From: Channallabes apus
Lineage: Eukaryota; Chordata; Actinopteri; Siluriformes; Clariidae
Direction: 5' to 3'
NCBI GenBank assembly: GCA_030522415.1
Contig: CM060112.1
Location: forward strand, 2,002,001 to 2,066,000
DNA length: 64,000 nt
Every line of letters begins with the position of its first letter. Within the stretch, counting starts at the first letter, position 1. The notes under the pieces were generated by a model, which was given only the letters and a program-made list of their open reading frames with translations, had not been told where the DNA came from and searched no databases. Both the position numbers and the translations under genes were made by a program. Of the stretch, positions 1-12,831 are shown piece by piece.

Positions 1-559
1 ATAAAATCATGAATCAACTTGAATTTTCTCCATAAGCGTAACAGATGAACTCCTTCTCCGATTGTTCTTACAGTGGAGTGCATCATATTCTGATTTCTTG
101 ATCATATTTTGTCCATCTGACTAACCCATTAATGATGTGCTGGACGAAGTACTGTTCTGTTCATTGCTGAATAATTAGAGGGATCCGATCTGCTAAATCA
201 AATCGGTAATTAATGCCACAGTACAACTACAGTAGGACTATTCATGCAGCTGTATATCATCAATATACTAGATTTTTATGAAATTAAAGGTAAACACTAT
301 TTCTTTATTTAGGACACATTTTCTAGGCCATTATTTGTAGAAGTGCAAAATAAATCCGGGTCGTACCATTGGGAGTGGCTATTACTATTTATAAGAACTT
401 GGATCAACAGTTTTTCCAATTTAGGCCATAACTGATTCAGTAGGAATCAGCTGTCTGTGTATCATAAGGTGGAAATACGAAAGCGCACCCAAGAATATGC
501 ACAAAAAAAATGACAACGCTGTCCAGAGGGGGAGTGGGGAGGGTTGAGCAGTTGTTCCT

Positions 560-690
560 GAGCATGGTACAAATCAATCGTGACTAGTGTGAAAACGACC
601 ACAGTGTACAAAGTGCATTGTGGTGTTCCTCAGGGTTCGGCTTTAGGCCCGATGACGTTCTTGTTTTTATATCTCTGTAAAAAGATTTAC
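560..690 (+). pseudogene. LINE reverse transcriptase scrap in STAT intron
   Basis: Around 618-670 the plus strand reads CGVPQGSALGPMTFLF, the conserved GVPQGSxLGP block of non-LTR reverse transcriptases. No long reading frame surrounds it. The rest of 1-1033 is AT-rich intron in which I see no other feature. Confidence 0.6.
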
Positions 691-1033
691 AGAGATAGTT
701 TAACTCAAAATATGATCTAATTTGATTAGAAAACTAAATGAAGTGCTGATGTTTTATTTGGATTAGTAATATTTATTTTAATCAGGGTCAAATTATGATA
801 TTAATAAATTGTAACCTGTCTGTACATAATTTAATTCATTCGTTTTTATTTCTCCACAATATTGAAAGATACGTAAACGTCCTTGTTGTTTTAGGAATAA
901 AACTGTTCAACTGGATTTCTTCATGATTTAAAAAAAAATGTTTAGCTAGATTTTATCTTCTCACTTTCTAAGCGTTATGAGTTAAAGTGTGATGAGTTCT
1001 CAGCAGTGTGTGAATCTTGTTTTATCTGTCCAG

Positions 1034-1691
1034 AAAAACAAGACAGTTATGAAAACTGTAAAATATCCTGGACCAGATTTAGCAAGGTAAGAGCAAAAAC
1101 TTGTCTAAACAACTAATAATTTCTGTATTTGAAATTCGTGTGTGTGTGTGAGAGAGAGAGAAGAGTTCTAAGGTGTGTGTGTGTTGATTTTTTTTTTTTA
1201 GGAGAACATTCCTGGCCAGAACTTCACACTGTGGGTTTGGCTGGATGGAATTCTGAACCTTGTGAAATCTCACCTCGCCAATTTGTGGGAGAATGGGTAT
1301 GTGTGTATATATGTGATAGTGTTCGATGACAATAATGGTGTTGATTTCTGGATCCTTATTGGTCAGACAGGGTTGATAAACTTTATAACATGCTCACCCT
1401 ATTGTGTTATTGTTTCCATAGCAACACCTCATTTGCAGGGGCGAGTAGGATGGAGACAAATAAAGTGCAGAATTATATGTGGATATGTGAGGGGATATGA
1501 GGAAAAGAAAACAACTAATAAAACCTTATTTTGTGTGTGTGTTTGTTGTAGGTCCATCATGGGTTTTGTAAGTAAAGGGACAGAGAAGGGTCTGCTGAAG
1601 AAGAAACAGGGAGGAACATTCCTTCTGCGCTTTAGCGAAAGCATCAGAGATGGAGGAATCACATTCAGCTGGGTGGAGTACTCAAATAAAG

Positions 1692-1760
<69 letters not shown>

Positions 1761-4700
1761 TCTAAAAGAGATTGCATCAATATTGCATCATGCTCCAGAT
1801 AGTGTTCCTATGAATCCCAAGGGGTGCCAAAAGTTTCCACCTACAGTACATGTTTCAGTTTCTCATATGCGTCATGTTTGTTCACTCAACATTTCTCAAT
1901 TAAAATTTACACAATACCCAGGAACTTTCTGTTACACGCTGCAGTTACGTATTGCTCCTTGCTGTTTCTTGCCTCGCCCTATTGTTCGATGGATGGAGGA
2001 ATTTTATTTATTTGTTTATTCGTTCAAGTCAAAGTGGGACTTTGCCCTTCTTTATGGCCTTCTTTATAATATCCACACCGATTCACTGCGGCTAAGAGTC
2101 TCATCACCGTACTGTGCTTGAAGTCTTCTGTAAATGTCAATGGCTTTTCTACCTCCATTCAATAGAAATTTTATCCCGGTTTGACTTGAAGGCCCCTCGT
2201 GATTACATCCCTTTTTAATATGCACAAAATAAGCTCTCCGAACATAAAATATTTAATTCCGTGTGAAGCTCCACGGCCTGCGTCCTAACATCCCGTGGTT
2301 GCAGGTGAACCCAACGTGAGGACGGTGCAGCCCTTCAGTGGCGTGGACCTCAAGCAGATTCCTTTCCCTGAGATCCTGCGCAACTTTCAGATCATTGAGG
2401 CGGAGAATGTGCCCGTGTACCCACTGCAGTTCCTCTACCCCAACACCCCTAAAGACGAGGCGTTCGGCAAGTACTACAACGAGAAGACTGGAGGTGAGGA
2501 GCAGATCATTGGATTGTTACTGTTACAGGGCGTTAACTTTACACTTATCTGGACTAATTCTTAAAAATGTTATAAATCTGCTTTGAAAAAGCATTTTAAT
2601 TAAATTGATTAATTAAATTGATTTATAAAAGCATCACTGATTTTAAATTTAGCAATCTGGTGTGAGATTTTGAAAATCATTTACTAAATCAAGGGTACAG
2701 AGCGATTGCAAAACAGGCCAGATGAAGTCACTTTATTTTCTGTGGTCAGGTTCAAATCTAGGTAACAGATAAGAACTCTTATTTCTGATTGGTTCAGGGG
2801 GGTTAGTGACATTACCTGCATCTAGTATAGCCACGCTATACTAGTAGCGTGGCTATAGCTAGTTCTCAACTAGCATGAAGAAAAGATCAGAGTAAAAAAA
2901 AAAAAAAAGACAGCATGGCTTTCTTTTTTTAATAAAAAAATAACAGAGGACATATGAAAGCAAGAGGTTAACAGAGTTGAGTCTACAAGGTTCTCATTGT
3001 TTTTATGAACTGTATAGCATTATGATCTGCCTTTGTGTATTTGTGTTTCAGCGGAAAGCCCTTACATTAAATACATTAAAACCAAGCTGGTCTTCGTTTC
3101 AAAAGAGTAAGTATTTGTTCTGTACACTTTAAAAACTGCTGGGTTAAAAAACAACCCAACCATAACCAAGCCGCTGGGTCGCTATTGGACAGAACACGCG
3201 CTGGGTTGTTTTGGTCCAAGTGCTGGGTTTAACCCAGAATTCTGGGTTATTTTAGTTGATCCAACCAGTGGGTAAAATTGACACTCTTGCTGGGTTGACG
3301 CATTCCATTTGATTTTTTTTAAAAAAATTTCAAAAAAGATGCAAAATGTACACAACTTGTATATAGATTGGCACACGATAAGAAAATGTGAATAACTCAA
3401 TCATATAATCCCAAGGTGACCATTTGTTGAAAAAACTGTTGTCCTCAAAAATTTAACAGATAAGTACACGTGTCTATCAATCTGATCTACAGTATGCTGG
3501 AGAAACTCACAGGTGAGAAGACACTGCTTTAAGTATGTAGTTAACATCAGAGATAAAAAAAAAACAACCTTTTAAACAAACATCAACGGCCTCCATCAAA
3601 CAGTCTGTATCAATAGCATTGCCTCCAACAATGGAAAAGGTCTGTCTGTCAGGTTCCTCTTGTCTCATCCCCAAGGCACAAAACATGAAACAATGATCCA
3701 CAATGATACACAAAAATATTAATAATTTAAAACATAATGTAAACATGAATTTTACTATATAGTCGTGGCCAAAAGTTTTGAGAATTACATAATTATTGGA
3801 AGTTGGAAAAGTTGCTGCGTATGTTTATATAATAGTAATTTGCATATCCTCCAGAATGTTATGAAGAGTGATCAGATGAATTGCATAGTCCTTCTTTGCC
3901 ATGAAAATTAACTTAATCCCAAAAAAACCTTTCCACTGCATTTCATTGCTGTCATTAAAGGAGCTGCTGAGATCATTTCAATGATCGTCTTGTTAACTCA
4001 GGTGAGAATGTTGACGAGCACAAGGCTGGAGATCATTATGTCAGGCTGATTGGGTTAGAATGGCAGACTTGACATGTTAAAAGGAGGGTGATGCTTGAAA
4101 TCATTGTTCTTCCATTGGTAACCATGGTGACCTGCAAAGAAACGCGTGCAGCCATCATTGAGTTGCATAAAAATGGCTTCACAGGCAAGGACATTTTGGC
4201 TACTAAGATCTAAATCAACAATTTATAGGATCATCAAGAACTTCCAAGGAAAGAGTTTCAATTCTTGTTAAGAAGGCTTCAGGGCATCCAAGAAAGTCCA
4301 GTCAGCGCCAGCATCGTCTCCTAAAGAGGATTCAGCTGCGGGATCGGAGTGACACCAGTACAGAGCTTTTGCTCAGGAATGGCAGCAGGCGGGTGTGAGC
4401 GTATCTGCACGCACAGTGAGGCGAAGACTTTTGGAAGATGACCTGGTGTCAAGAAGAGCAGCAAAGAAGCCACTTCTCTCCAAAAAACAACATCAGGGAC
4501 AGATTGATCTTCTGCAGAATGTATGGTGAATGGACTGTTGAGGACTGGGGCAAAGTCATATATTCTCAGATGAAGCCGCTTTCCGATTGTTTGGGGCATC
4601 TGGAAAATGGCTTGTCTGGAGAAGAAAAGGTGACGCTACCATCAGTCCTGTGTCATGCCAACAGTAAAGCATCCTGAGATCATTCATGTGTGGAGTTGCT

Positions 4701-7700
4701 TCTCATCCAAGGGAGTGGGCTCACTCACAATTTTGCCCAAAAACACAGCCATGAATACAGAATGGTACCAAAACCCTCCAACAGCAACTTCTTCCAACAA
4801 TCCAACAACAGTTTGGTGAAGAACAATGCATTTTCCAGCACGATGGAGCTCCGGGCCATAAGGCAAAAGTGATAACTAAGTGGCTCGGGGACCAAAATGT
4901 TGAAATTTTGTGTCCATGGCCTGGAAACTCCCCAGATCTTAATCCCATTGAGAACTTGTGGTCAATCCTCAAGAGGCTGGTGGACAAACAAAAACCCACT
5001 AATTCTGACAAACTCCAAGAAGTGATTATGAAAGAATGTGTTGCTATCAGTCAGGATTTGGCCCAGAAGTTGATTGAGAGCCTAGTCGAATTGCAGATGT
5101 CCTGAAAAAGAAGCTCCAACCCTGCAAATACTGACTCTTTGCATAAATGTCATGTAATTGTCGATAAAAGCCTTTGAAACGTATGAAGTGCTTGTAATTA
5201 TATTTCAGTACATCACAGAAACAACTGAAACAAAGATCTAAAAGCAGTTTAGCAGCAAACTTTGTGAAAACTAATATTTGTCATTCTATAAATTTTTTGC
5301 CACTGTATATGTCTAATTTACCTCAACATTTAATGTGTGAGGGGTAAAAGGATACAGCGCCCATCTGAATTTAATACGAAACATTCACCCCTTTTCTAAA
5401 TTCTCAACAAACCCTAGATGAATATGGTATTTAAGTGATGAATTTTCAATTTAAATATTTCATAAGGATGAAGAAAAAGCTTGTTTTAAACGATGACACA
5501 TTCTCATTTTTAAAATAATTAACAATATTTTATTTGAAGAATAAAATATGCTTGCTCCTACCACAACTTACTAAAAAAAAAGTAGAAATTTACATTAACT
5601 TACTATGAAATAATGTGTGCTCTGAGTATGACCCAGACAGAAGTGAAGAATCCAGAATGTTCACCAAAGGATCAAACAACTGTTGGCTGAAAATAACACA
5701 CAGAAACAGAAGACATATTAAGACATATTCCAATAGCAAATATGCCAACAGACGTACTGAAGATGACTAGTAATTTACCTAAAATTACATTTAAGATTAC
5801 ATTTAATACATTTAGTTTTTAGTGCTACAAACTTTTCTCATAAAATACAGTACAGCTGACTTTTGGCACAGAATATAAAAACAGGAACCCCCCACACCCT
5901 CATATCAAAGTGCAACAGTGGAAAAGTGAATGAACATGGAAATGAGCTTGCTCATACCACAACTACAGCATTTAAAATTTAGGTAAAAATTCATATTAAC
6001 TTTCCGTAAAATACTGCCAGCTTTAAGTGACGTGCCCCTCGCTTCAGAAGTGAAGAATTCAGAAAATCTGTCAGGTACTGAAAAATCTGTCACTTGAAAG
6101 TGCACACTTGAGGGTATGAGGACACCGGGTATATTACAAATGGAAAGCAGCGTACAGGATGTGTCTCACGGCCGCGATATATACTGTACCATAACCGTAT
6201 TATACTAAAGATTGCCTTTAATACACAAAATGAAATAAATCTGCTGTTTTAACCACTGCAGAGACATCACAGCCAGCGGTAGTTTTCAAAAGTTCGACTG
6301 TATGAGCGCAGGGCACCTGTATTGCCTGCCTGGAGCTCAAATTTCTGAAATCGTTGGGGCATTTTTTTATCTTTGATAACTGATTGATGTTTTGAGCTGT
6401 ACACACGTACATTCTCGCTTAAACAACTCTTAAAACTACACTTTGGGACACAATAACAGTAATATTTGTCATGGCATGCACCTGTGATGGGCGTGCTCTC
6501 AAATCAATATCGCTCCTCGCGAAGTTACGCGAAGGAGCAGGGCCGCGGAATTAGCACGAGCGAACTGAGACAGGAGCTGCTGTCCACACTGGCCCAAGCT
6601 GCCACTCTGCCCGCATGCCAGTGGGGCACTGCCAACCAGACCTGCACGTGCACAACCTTCCTTCCCTATCTTTCCATCCTCCCTCCTTTAAGCCTTTCCG
6701 TCCTATTTACCTAAATAACCTGTTACATATTTCAAATATTTTGAAGGCTGCCGTTCTGCAGAAACCAGAGAATAAAGAATAAACCAGTTGTTGGGTGAAA
6801 AATAACCCAACCAGGTGTTTATTTGTAAATGACCCACTACATCTCATTTTACCCAACACAGAGCAACCCAACAATGTGTTTAAAGTAAGTGAAATAACCC
6901 AGATTTTTGACCCAGCATAAACTACCCAACAATGTGTTTACAAAAATATTCCAGCATTTTTTAGAATGTTGTAATGTTTTTTGTGCTTTTGCGCGATTTG
7001 TTTCAGGAATAAAACAGCAGGCCTTGTGCTGTTACAGTAAAACCATCAGTTATCAGTGGAGTTACAGTTTCTGTCTGAAGTTGATGACCAATAACAGCAT
7101 GTTCTCGAGTGTTTTATTTATCTCAAACTACAGCAGTTTGCCAGCATTTACAGTGTTTTAAGTTACAATGTTTTTATTGATTTATAATTGTGTTTAAGCC
7201 AGTGAGTTCCTCTGCTCACTCGCGTTATAGCAGCTACAAACAACTACAAACATTTGTCCCCTCACCAGCCTGTGTTTACTTTCTCTCTCTTTAAAAGTTA
7301 ATATGATCACACGAAACCAAAAAATCTCAAAATCCTCCATTAGTGAAGATACTGGGGACCGGTACTGGAGACTCCTTCCATAAATACACCTTATCGATCC
7401 TGTTATAAACAGAGCGTCTGTCGTACACGTCCCTGTAAGAGGAGTTCTTGCTATAGAAACTTTAATGTATCAGAACTACCACGTTGATATAAAGCTGCAC
7501 TGGTGTCAGAGCTGCTGCTATAGAGAATTAATCTATACCTCCTGAGATGTCAGGCAAATTTAACTCCATATTTACTCCAGTTAAATTTCATGAATTTTTA
7601 TCTTTTTTTACCAGCAGATTGTGCCCTGCTGAAAAAAAGAAAACAATGTGTGAGTTAATTTGTCTGTGTGTGTAAAACTATGCTGATAATATTTAACTTC

Positions 7701-9823
7701 CGCAGCGTACTCACTGCAATTGTAAAAGAAAAAACCTTGTCTCTCCACTAGGGGCAGGCAAGAGCCCTAATGTTCCCGACCTACAGGTGTTAAGCTAGGT
7801 TAAGCTACATGCCACCGTCTTGGAAAATAAAAATACTGACATGGCTGTTGTCAAAAACAGTGTTTTAGATCTTGTTTGCAAATGTAGAATCTAATTTTAT
7901 TACGTTTGTGATAACATCACAGATCTTTCTTATCAATTATTACGTGTGTGTAATGACGTTTAAAAGAGGTTCTATGCGTGAAAGTTTAACGAAGGCAAGA
8001 GCTTCAAAACTAGTCAAGATTATTACTTTTAACAATTTTTTTTGACTGTTGATATTTTGAGAAAGTGTAAATGTTTATCACAGTTTAAGTAAACAAAAAC
8101 AACAAAACAAAAATTGACAATTTCCATTTAGGTATAAACGTCGGGTTTTAAAAATGTTAATTTTTTTGTTCATACGTGGCCGCAATATTTGACATAAAAA
8201 ATAGTTTGGATCTCCACTTCTAATTTAGTTTTAAAATTTATTGTTCCTTGAAAGCACGTGATCGGTTGCCACAGTTAAGTCATTTTTGTTTGCTGAGTCA
8301 GCATTAGATGCCAACTCTCTGCTCTAAAAACTGAACGAACGAAATGATGATAAAACTAGTATGGACCGCTGCCAGCACAGTGTAGAATCAAGCTGCTGTG
8401 ATTCTTCTTGGTCGCTGAGATGGCTGTAACATTGCCATTGGTTGGTATAGGGTGGTTGCCATAGTAACAGTGGTACTGTGTGCTTGGTTGCAACAGGAAC
8501 GGGTGTACGAGCGCGCCGGAAGGCCCAGCGCCTGATCTGTGTGCTCAGCACAACGGTGAGTCCTGCCTCTCCACCACCCCGACAACCAATCAGATTACTC
8601 GTCTCGTCTCCTTCCTGTCAGCGATTCGCTCATACACTGCACGCCGTGCTTCAAACGCTGTCTGAATGTTGAGCGGGAACGGGTCATGTGTCGTTCATTT
8701 CACACTAATGGGATGTTTATCCATGAATGATGTTTTGCTTTTACTAACCCTTACTTTACTGCCACAATGCATGCATGTGTACACCCTTACATCTAGCATA
8801 AGGTTTATTTGTTTCTGTTTAAATTATAATTCCATGAACATAATTTGCACCGGGCCTGACTGATGAATCCGATACAATCAGACGATCCAATAAGTTTGAG
8901 TTAATATTGTGAGAAATTTTCAGTGTTACTCCAATAAAACAATAATAGTATGAAATATAAATTTTCTTTTCAGATTTTTTATTTTTTTTTATTTTTATTA
9001 ATCTGCTTTGGGGCAGTGACCATTGATAAAAGTGCTATATAATTAAAATAAAATTTTATTGAAAATGGCTGCCATGACAAACATTTCAAACACTAGGGGG
9101 TGCTAATCACATTAATTGTGGATACATTTGATCCGTTAAATACAAAAGTTTGCATCTCTCTATTGGTACTCTTTATGGGAGCGGGGGGGGGGGGGGAGGA
9201 TAGGGGGATGGGTATCATACGGCACATGTGGCGTAGAAAATCTAATGTATGTTTTGCAACAAGGACATTTTACAGACTTATGAATGATTTTTATGATAGA
9301 TCGAGGAGGATGCAAACTTTTAACATGTTAAAAGTATATATTTTTTTATTCTCATTTACACACTTCTTTGTTTTCTTTGTATTTCTTTTCATTCACCATT
9401 AGATGATTTTAGTGTAAATTGTGGCGCCTCCAAAGTCAGTCAGGCACCCTAGTTCTCACCTCATCTTCACACAAACTGAAAATCTCTCGTATCGTCTTTC
9501 TTTAAGACCCTGTCTCACCTCCTGACATAAGTGACGACGTGATGCTGCGAGGGCCGGAGAACTCCCCGATGCTCTCGGGCTACAGCGACAGTCCCGCTCC
9601 ACCCAACAGCGTTCCCGAATGTGGTTTCGATGACAACCCTACAGATCTCTTCATTACAAATCCTTTAGAAGAGGTTTCCCTGAAGGGCCCCCGCGGCGGT
9701 GACGGAGGTTTCCTGGAGTTTCTCTCAGAGGCGTTTTCTCCAGACAGCTCTACTTGTATGACGACGCTGCAGGAATTTCTGAACGACCCGAACCTCCTGG
9801 ATGGAGTAAACAGTCCCATGTAG
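1034..9823 (+). CDS. stat2: STAT transcription factor, 3' part (STAT2-like), seven coding exons
   Basis: STAT proteins are latent cytoplasmic factors; JAK phosphorylation lets them dimerise through SH2 domains and enter the nucleus. Exons read at 1034-1086, 1202-1296, 1552-1691, 2305-2493, 3052-3106, 8497-8555 and 9507-9823 (stop TAG 9821-9823). All have GT/AG borders and matching phases and give 301 residues; the 5' part lies left of the window. Residues 1-48 are the end of the linker (ISWTRF, then WVWLDGIL). The SH2 domain follows, with [10 protein letters not shown] around the phosphate-binding Arg75. Tyr166 in KYIKTKL aligns with the activation tyrosine. The last 125 residues are acidic and Pro/Ser-rich and end [13 protein letters not shown] prefer STAT2 over STAT1 or STAT4 because of the [12 protein letters not shown] segment, the LLKKK..GTFLLRF spacing and the lack of a PMSP motif in the tail. 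STAT family is near certain; STAT2 is likely. Confidence 0.85.
1694..1754. repeat. (AC)n microsatellite touching a STAT 5' splice site
   Basis: About 30 uninterrupted AC units begin two bases after the exon/intron junction at 1691/1692, so the donor reads GTACAC rather than GTAAGT. The repeat is on the sense strand of the gene. Confidence 0.95.
2826..2857. repeat. Perfect 13-bp inverted repeat with 6-base loop
   Basis: Arms TATAGCCACGCTA (2826-2838) and TAGCGTGGCTATA (2845-2857) flank TACTAG, itself close to self-complementary. It lies in the STAT intron between exons 2493 and 3052. No known element is recognised. Confidence 0.85.
3124..3300. repeat. GGGTT-rich repeat block, left
   Basis: Several copies of TGCTGGGTT and its complement AACCCAG occur within 170 bases, some as short palindromes such as GGGTTTAACCCAGAATTCTGGG. 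A related block in reversed orientation lies at 6783-6935. Together they may be the ends of one non-autonomous DNA element interrupted by the Tc1 copy between them; this is inferred. Confidence 0.55.
3758..5309 (+). mobile_element. Tc1-like transposon, inactive, in STAT intron
   Basis: Inverted ends are visible: a left end containing GGCCAAAAGTTTTGAGAAT and a right end that reads back as CAGTGGCAAAAAATTTATAGAATGAC. The roughly 1.55-kb length is normal for Tc1. The internal transposase gene is broken (see next entry). Confidence 0.85.
4124..5105 (+). pseudogene. Degenerate Tc1 transposase
   Basis: The reading begins [19 protein letters not shown] (helix-turn-helix region) and ends with a stop at 5103-5105. 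Catalytic blocks can be followed only by changing frame: FSDEAAF (first Asp), [12 protein letters not shown] (second Asp) and [12 protein letters not shown] (Glu). At least one early stop (near 4212) and several frameshifts make it non-functional. It is a DD34E cut-and-paste transposase relic. Confidence 0.85.
5310..6782. other. STAT intron without recognised feature
   Basis: AT-rich intronic sequence. Short open frames here lack family motifs and I see no repeat family. Confidence 0.5.
6783..6935. repeat. AACCC-rich repeat block, right
   Basis: Repeated AACCCAACA and ACCCAGC motifs, complementary to the GGGTT block at 3124-3300. Probably the opposite end of the same repeat family. Confidence 0.5.
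6936..8496. other. STAT intron, remainder
   Basis: No coding or repeat family recognised. It contains CCACTAGGGG near 7746, a partial match to the CTCF consensus. The intron ends at the acceptor before the exon at 8497. Confidence 0.5.
8556..9506. other. Last STAT intron
   Basis: A GTGAG donor at 8556 and a TTTAAG acceptor at 9501-9506 bound it. It holds an AT-rich stretch, a G run near 9182-9197 and a CTCF-like ACACTAGGGGGTGCT at about 9090. No gene seen. Confidence 0.6.
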
Positions 9824-10707
9824 AAGAAAAAAAAAAATCTTTGAACATTGTTAATGTGATCTTGTTATTCTCTCTAAAATATAACCCTGTGTACACTTTA
9901 ACTTTCTAATGCTCTCCTGTTGTACTGGGACACTACGCTGCGCTATGTATCCGCTAAACCACTGCTAAACATTTAGATGTTTTTCAGCACAGTGCAGTTT
10001 AGATGGGTAAATAATCGAATAATGTGATTTGTCTTTGAGGACTGAAGAACAATATCTCTGCGTGTTTAATGTGTTGGGGGGGGGGGGGGTCATCCAGCTG
10101 CTTGTCTTGTGCACTCCACCAAATTCCACCGTTTTCCTGCTTCTGTTAAAATTAATAATTTTTTTTTCATTTTGGAGGCAACAAAACTTTTTAGCTACAG
10201 AAATGTTCCTCCCATCGCGCAGGAGGCCACTCGGATTGATGCAGTTCCCTGTATTGGCCACTAGTAAATGAAGGGCAACTGAGGCAGCACGCTCTGAAGA
10301 GCACGATGTCAAATACCAACATGTAGTAGTAAATCATTAATGACACATTAATGAAGAGATGATTTGTATTCGGCTGAAATATATAAAAAATGTATTGAGC
10401 TGCGCATCTAAACTTTATAAAGAGGAATGTTCGTCTAATCGTTGATGACGCTGGGGCACAGCGTCACTTATTTTGCATAAGTTTTGACTCCCCACTTCTA
10501 CAACTTTTTCACATTTTCCGCAACTTGTCGAGACACTCCTCAACTCAATTTCTTGGTTGCCTAATGACAGTACAGTTCCCTTAGTACCTCATACAGTGAC
10601 CACAGTAACCATAATTACAATAACCAAACTGTGACCATAGTAACCATGCAAAAGTTCAAACAGGAAGAGTAAATGCTGTGCCTGAAACATCATGATGTCA
10701 CTGTCCT

Positions 10708-10753
<46 letters not shown>

Positions 10754-12027
10754 AATTAGGTTCTTCTGCCTCATTTTTTCCTTTATCTACTTTCCGTCCT
10801 CTTTATTTTATTTTGGTTTTCTTTCTCCTTGACTTTCTTTGAATTCTTTTATGTTTCTTTTGCTTGTCCATTTTTTAAATTAACTTTGCTTAGGTTTATT
10901 TGAATCCTCCTTTTCATATTTAGGCTTTTTTGTCATTTAAAAAGAATCTTTAACATTGGGTTAGAAACATAAAATTGTGGTTTTTATCTGCCTGTTTGGA
11001 CTCTGCTGGGTTCCGCTCTGTCTGATGGCGATAATTGATGTTTGAAGTCGATGCTTGTGAATGTGGAAGTGAAACGATGGAGCTGAGGTCGATAGAGAGC
11101 TCAGACTCCACTTTCAGTTCATTACTGAAAGACAAATACAAATATATGACGTAATGTCAGCCAACGAAGCACTTTATATGATTTAAAAATGTAATGAAAT
11201 GTACTGGAAAAAGCGTTATAACTAAATACAGTATAAACACCGTAAATGTCAAACAATAATGATCTCAATTACCAGTTGCAATCTGATGATCCTGTGATGT
11301 CACTTCCTGTAGAGGTTTTCTCCTTCTCTCACCCAGAAATGAAAAAAAAAAAAAACATAATTCTGCATCTAAATGAACAGATATGCATAATTCAGTGCCG
11401 ATGATGATGATTTTATCAGATGTAGACATGTACATGTTCTGTTTTGTGTTATAATAATATATCATTTTTAAATACACTTTCATGTTTTGAGTGAAATTCT
11501 TCATGACTCTCTGTTTTGAATTCTTTAAGAGAAGAATCAGCGTAAAGATGGGGAGCACAAACTTTCACATATATGTGGTCTCTCTGGTGTCAGGAGAAAC
11601 TTAACCTTTGTAAGAAATAAGAGGCATTATGTAAGAGGAGTGATGTCCTCATGCTTCACACCTTTACACAGGAAACATGCTGTGTGTGTGTGTGTGTCAT
11701 CAGCACCACAAGTCCCAGCTCGTCAAAAAAGAGAGGCATTTAAATAGCTATCCCTTGTGTGTGTGTGTGTGTACATACATGAGTCTGTGTACCCTGAGGA
11801 TAAAATTAACTGCAACCATGAGACCGACTCTCCGTCATAGTCCCCCATCACTCACTCGTTCTTTCCAGCACTTATCCTCATTTTCTAATTATTTATAGCA
11901 CCTTATTATAGCTTTATTAAGCATTAATAGAGGTTTTACTTTTTAATTTTAATATTTTAAACATTCATTCATTGAAAATTAATAATTCATATAATTAACA
12001 GCATTTATAATATAACCCTTTTAAAAT
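9824..12027. other. STAT 3' flank and intergenic DNA
   Basis: The start of this stretch should be STAT 3' UTR, but I could not place a convincing AATAAA signal. It includes a G run near 10077-10091, a (CT)n tract at about 10711-10744 and short GT tracts near 11680 and 11757. Short open frames look random. Confidence 0.5.
10711..10744. repeat. (CT)n microsatellite
   Basis: Uninterrupted CT dinucleotides, followed by CTGTCTCTCTC. Confidence 0.95.
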
Positions 12028-12439
12028 GACATTTATGGAACGATATCGCGGACAATATTCAAATAGCATTTGCAATTGCGTTTCCCATATGTGGACGCAC
12101 AAACTGTGCCATAATTCAAATGCAATTGCAAACTTTGCATTACCATTTGCTGATTCGCCTTTGCGAGCCGCACACTGACTGCCAAATTTCAAATGAAAAA
12201 ACAAAGTCCATTTGCATTTGTATTTCCCAGGTCTTACACGTCATGAACCTGTCATATTTAAATAGCAAAATCAATCACCACGTTTGCTTTTTCACTTTCT
12301 CTGCGCCGCGCGTCAAGCCGGCCAAAATTCAAACGCAATCGCTAATCCATTTGCAATTGCATTTCCAACACGTTACACAGAAACCTGTCAATCAGCGTCA
12401 GGGGCGGGTCTATACTGTGGGGCGGGATTGTATGGGGAG

Positions 12440-12447
12440 TGACGTCA
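12440..12447. promoter_or_regulatory. CRE-type TGACGTCA inside fold-back arm (mirrored at 13590-13597)
   Basis: A full CREB/ATF palindrome lies beside GGGCGGG-type GC boxes (about 12402-12425). The same arrangement occurs in the other arm. Promoter function is only inferred. Confidence 0.4.
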
Positions 12448-12831
12448 CTCGCACTCGCCGACCAAGAGGGGGATATTTGAGCACTGGAGGTGAACCGAGA
12501 TTATCTCATTTGTTTATCAAGAAATAAACACACAAAAATGACAAATCGCATATTTTCTTGCTCCGGAGTGGACAGAGAAGTTTTTACAAATAAAAATATT
12601 TTTAGATCTTCTCCTGTTACAGCCTGCTGGAGCTAAATCTTTCAGAAACGCTGCGTACCGGTGTTATGCGCTAAAATGCCTCCCTGCCACTGATTGCACC
12701 CCCACAAAATCTCTGTCAAATATATGAGGACATCACAATCAAATATTCATATTATTATTATCAAATATAATATATGAGTATTATCACGAAGCGATTTTTA
12801 TTATAAATAAGAAATATAAAAATATACATGT

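Noticed and set aside
1262..1765. 167-residue continuous frame across the STAT SH2 exon
   Set aside because: It reads through intron sequence and the AC repeat. Splice sites at 1296, 1552 and 1691 explain the coding parts.
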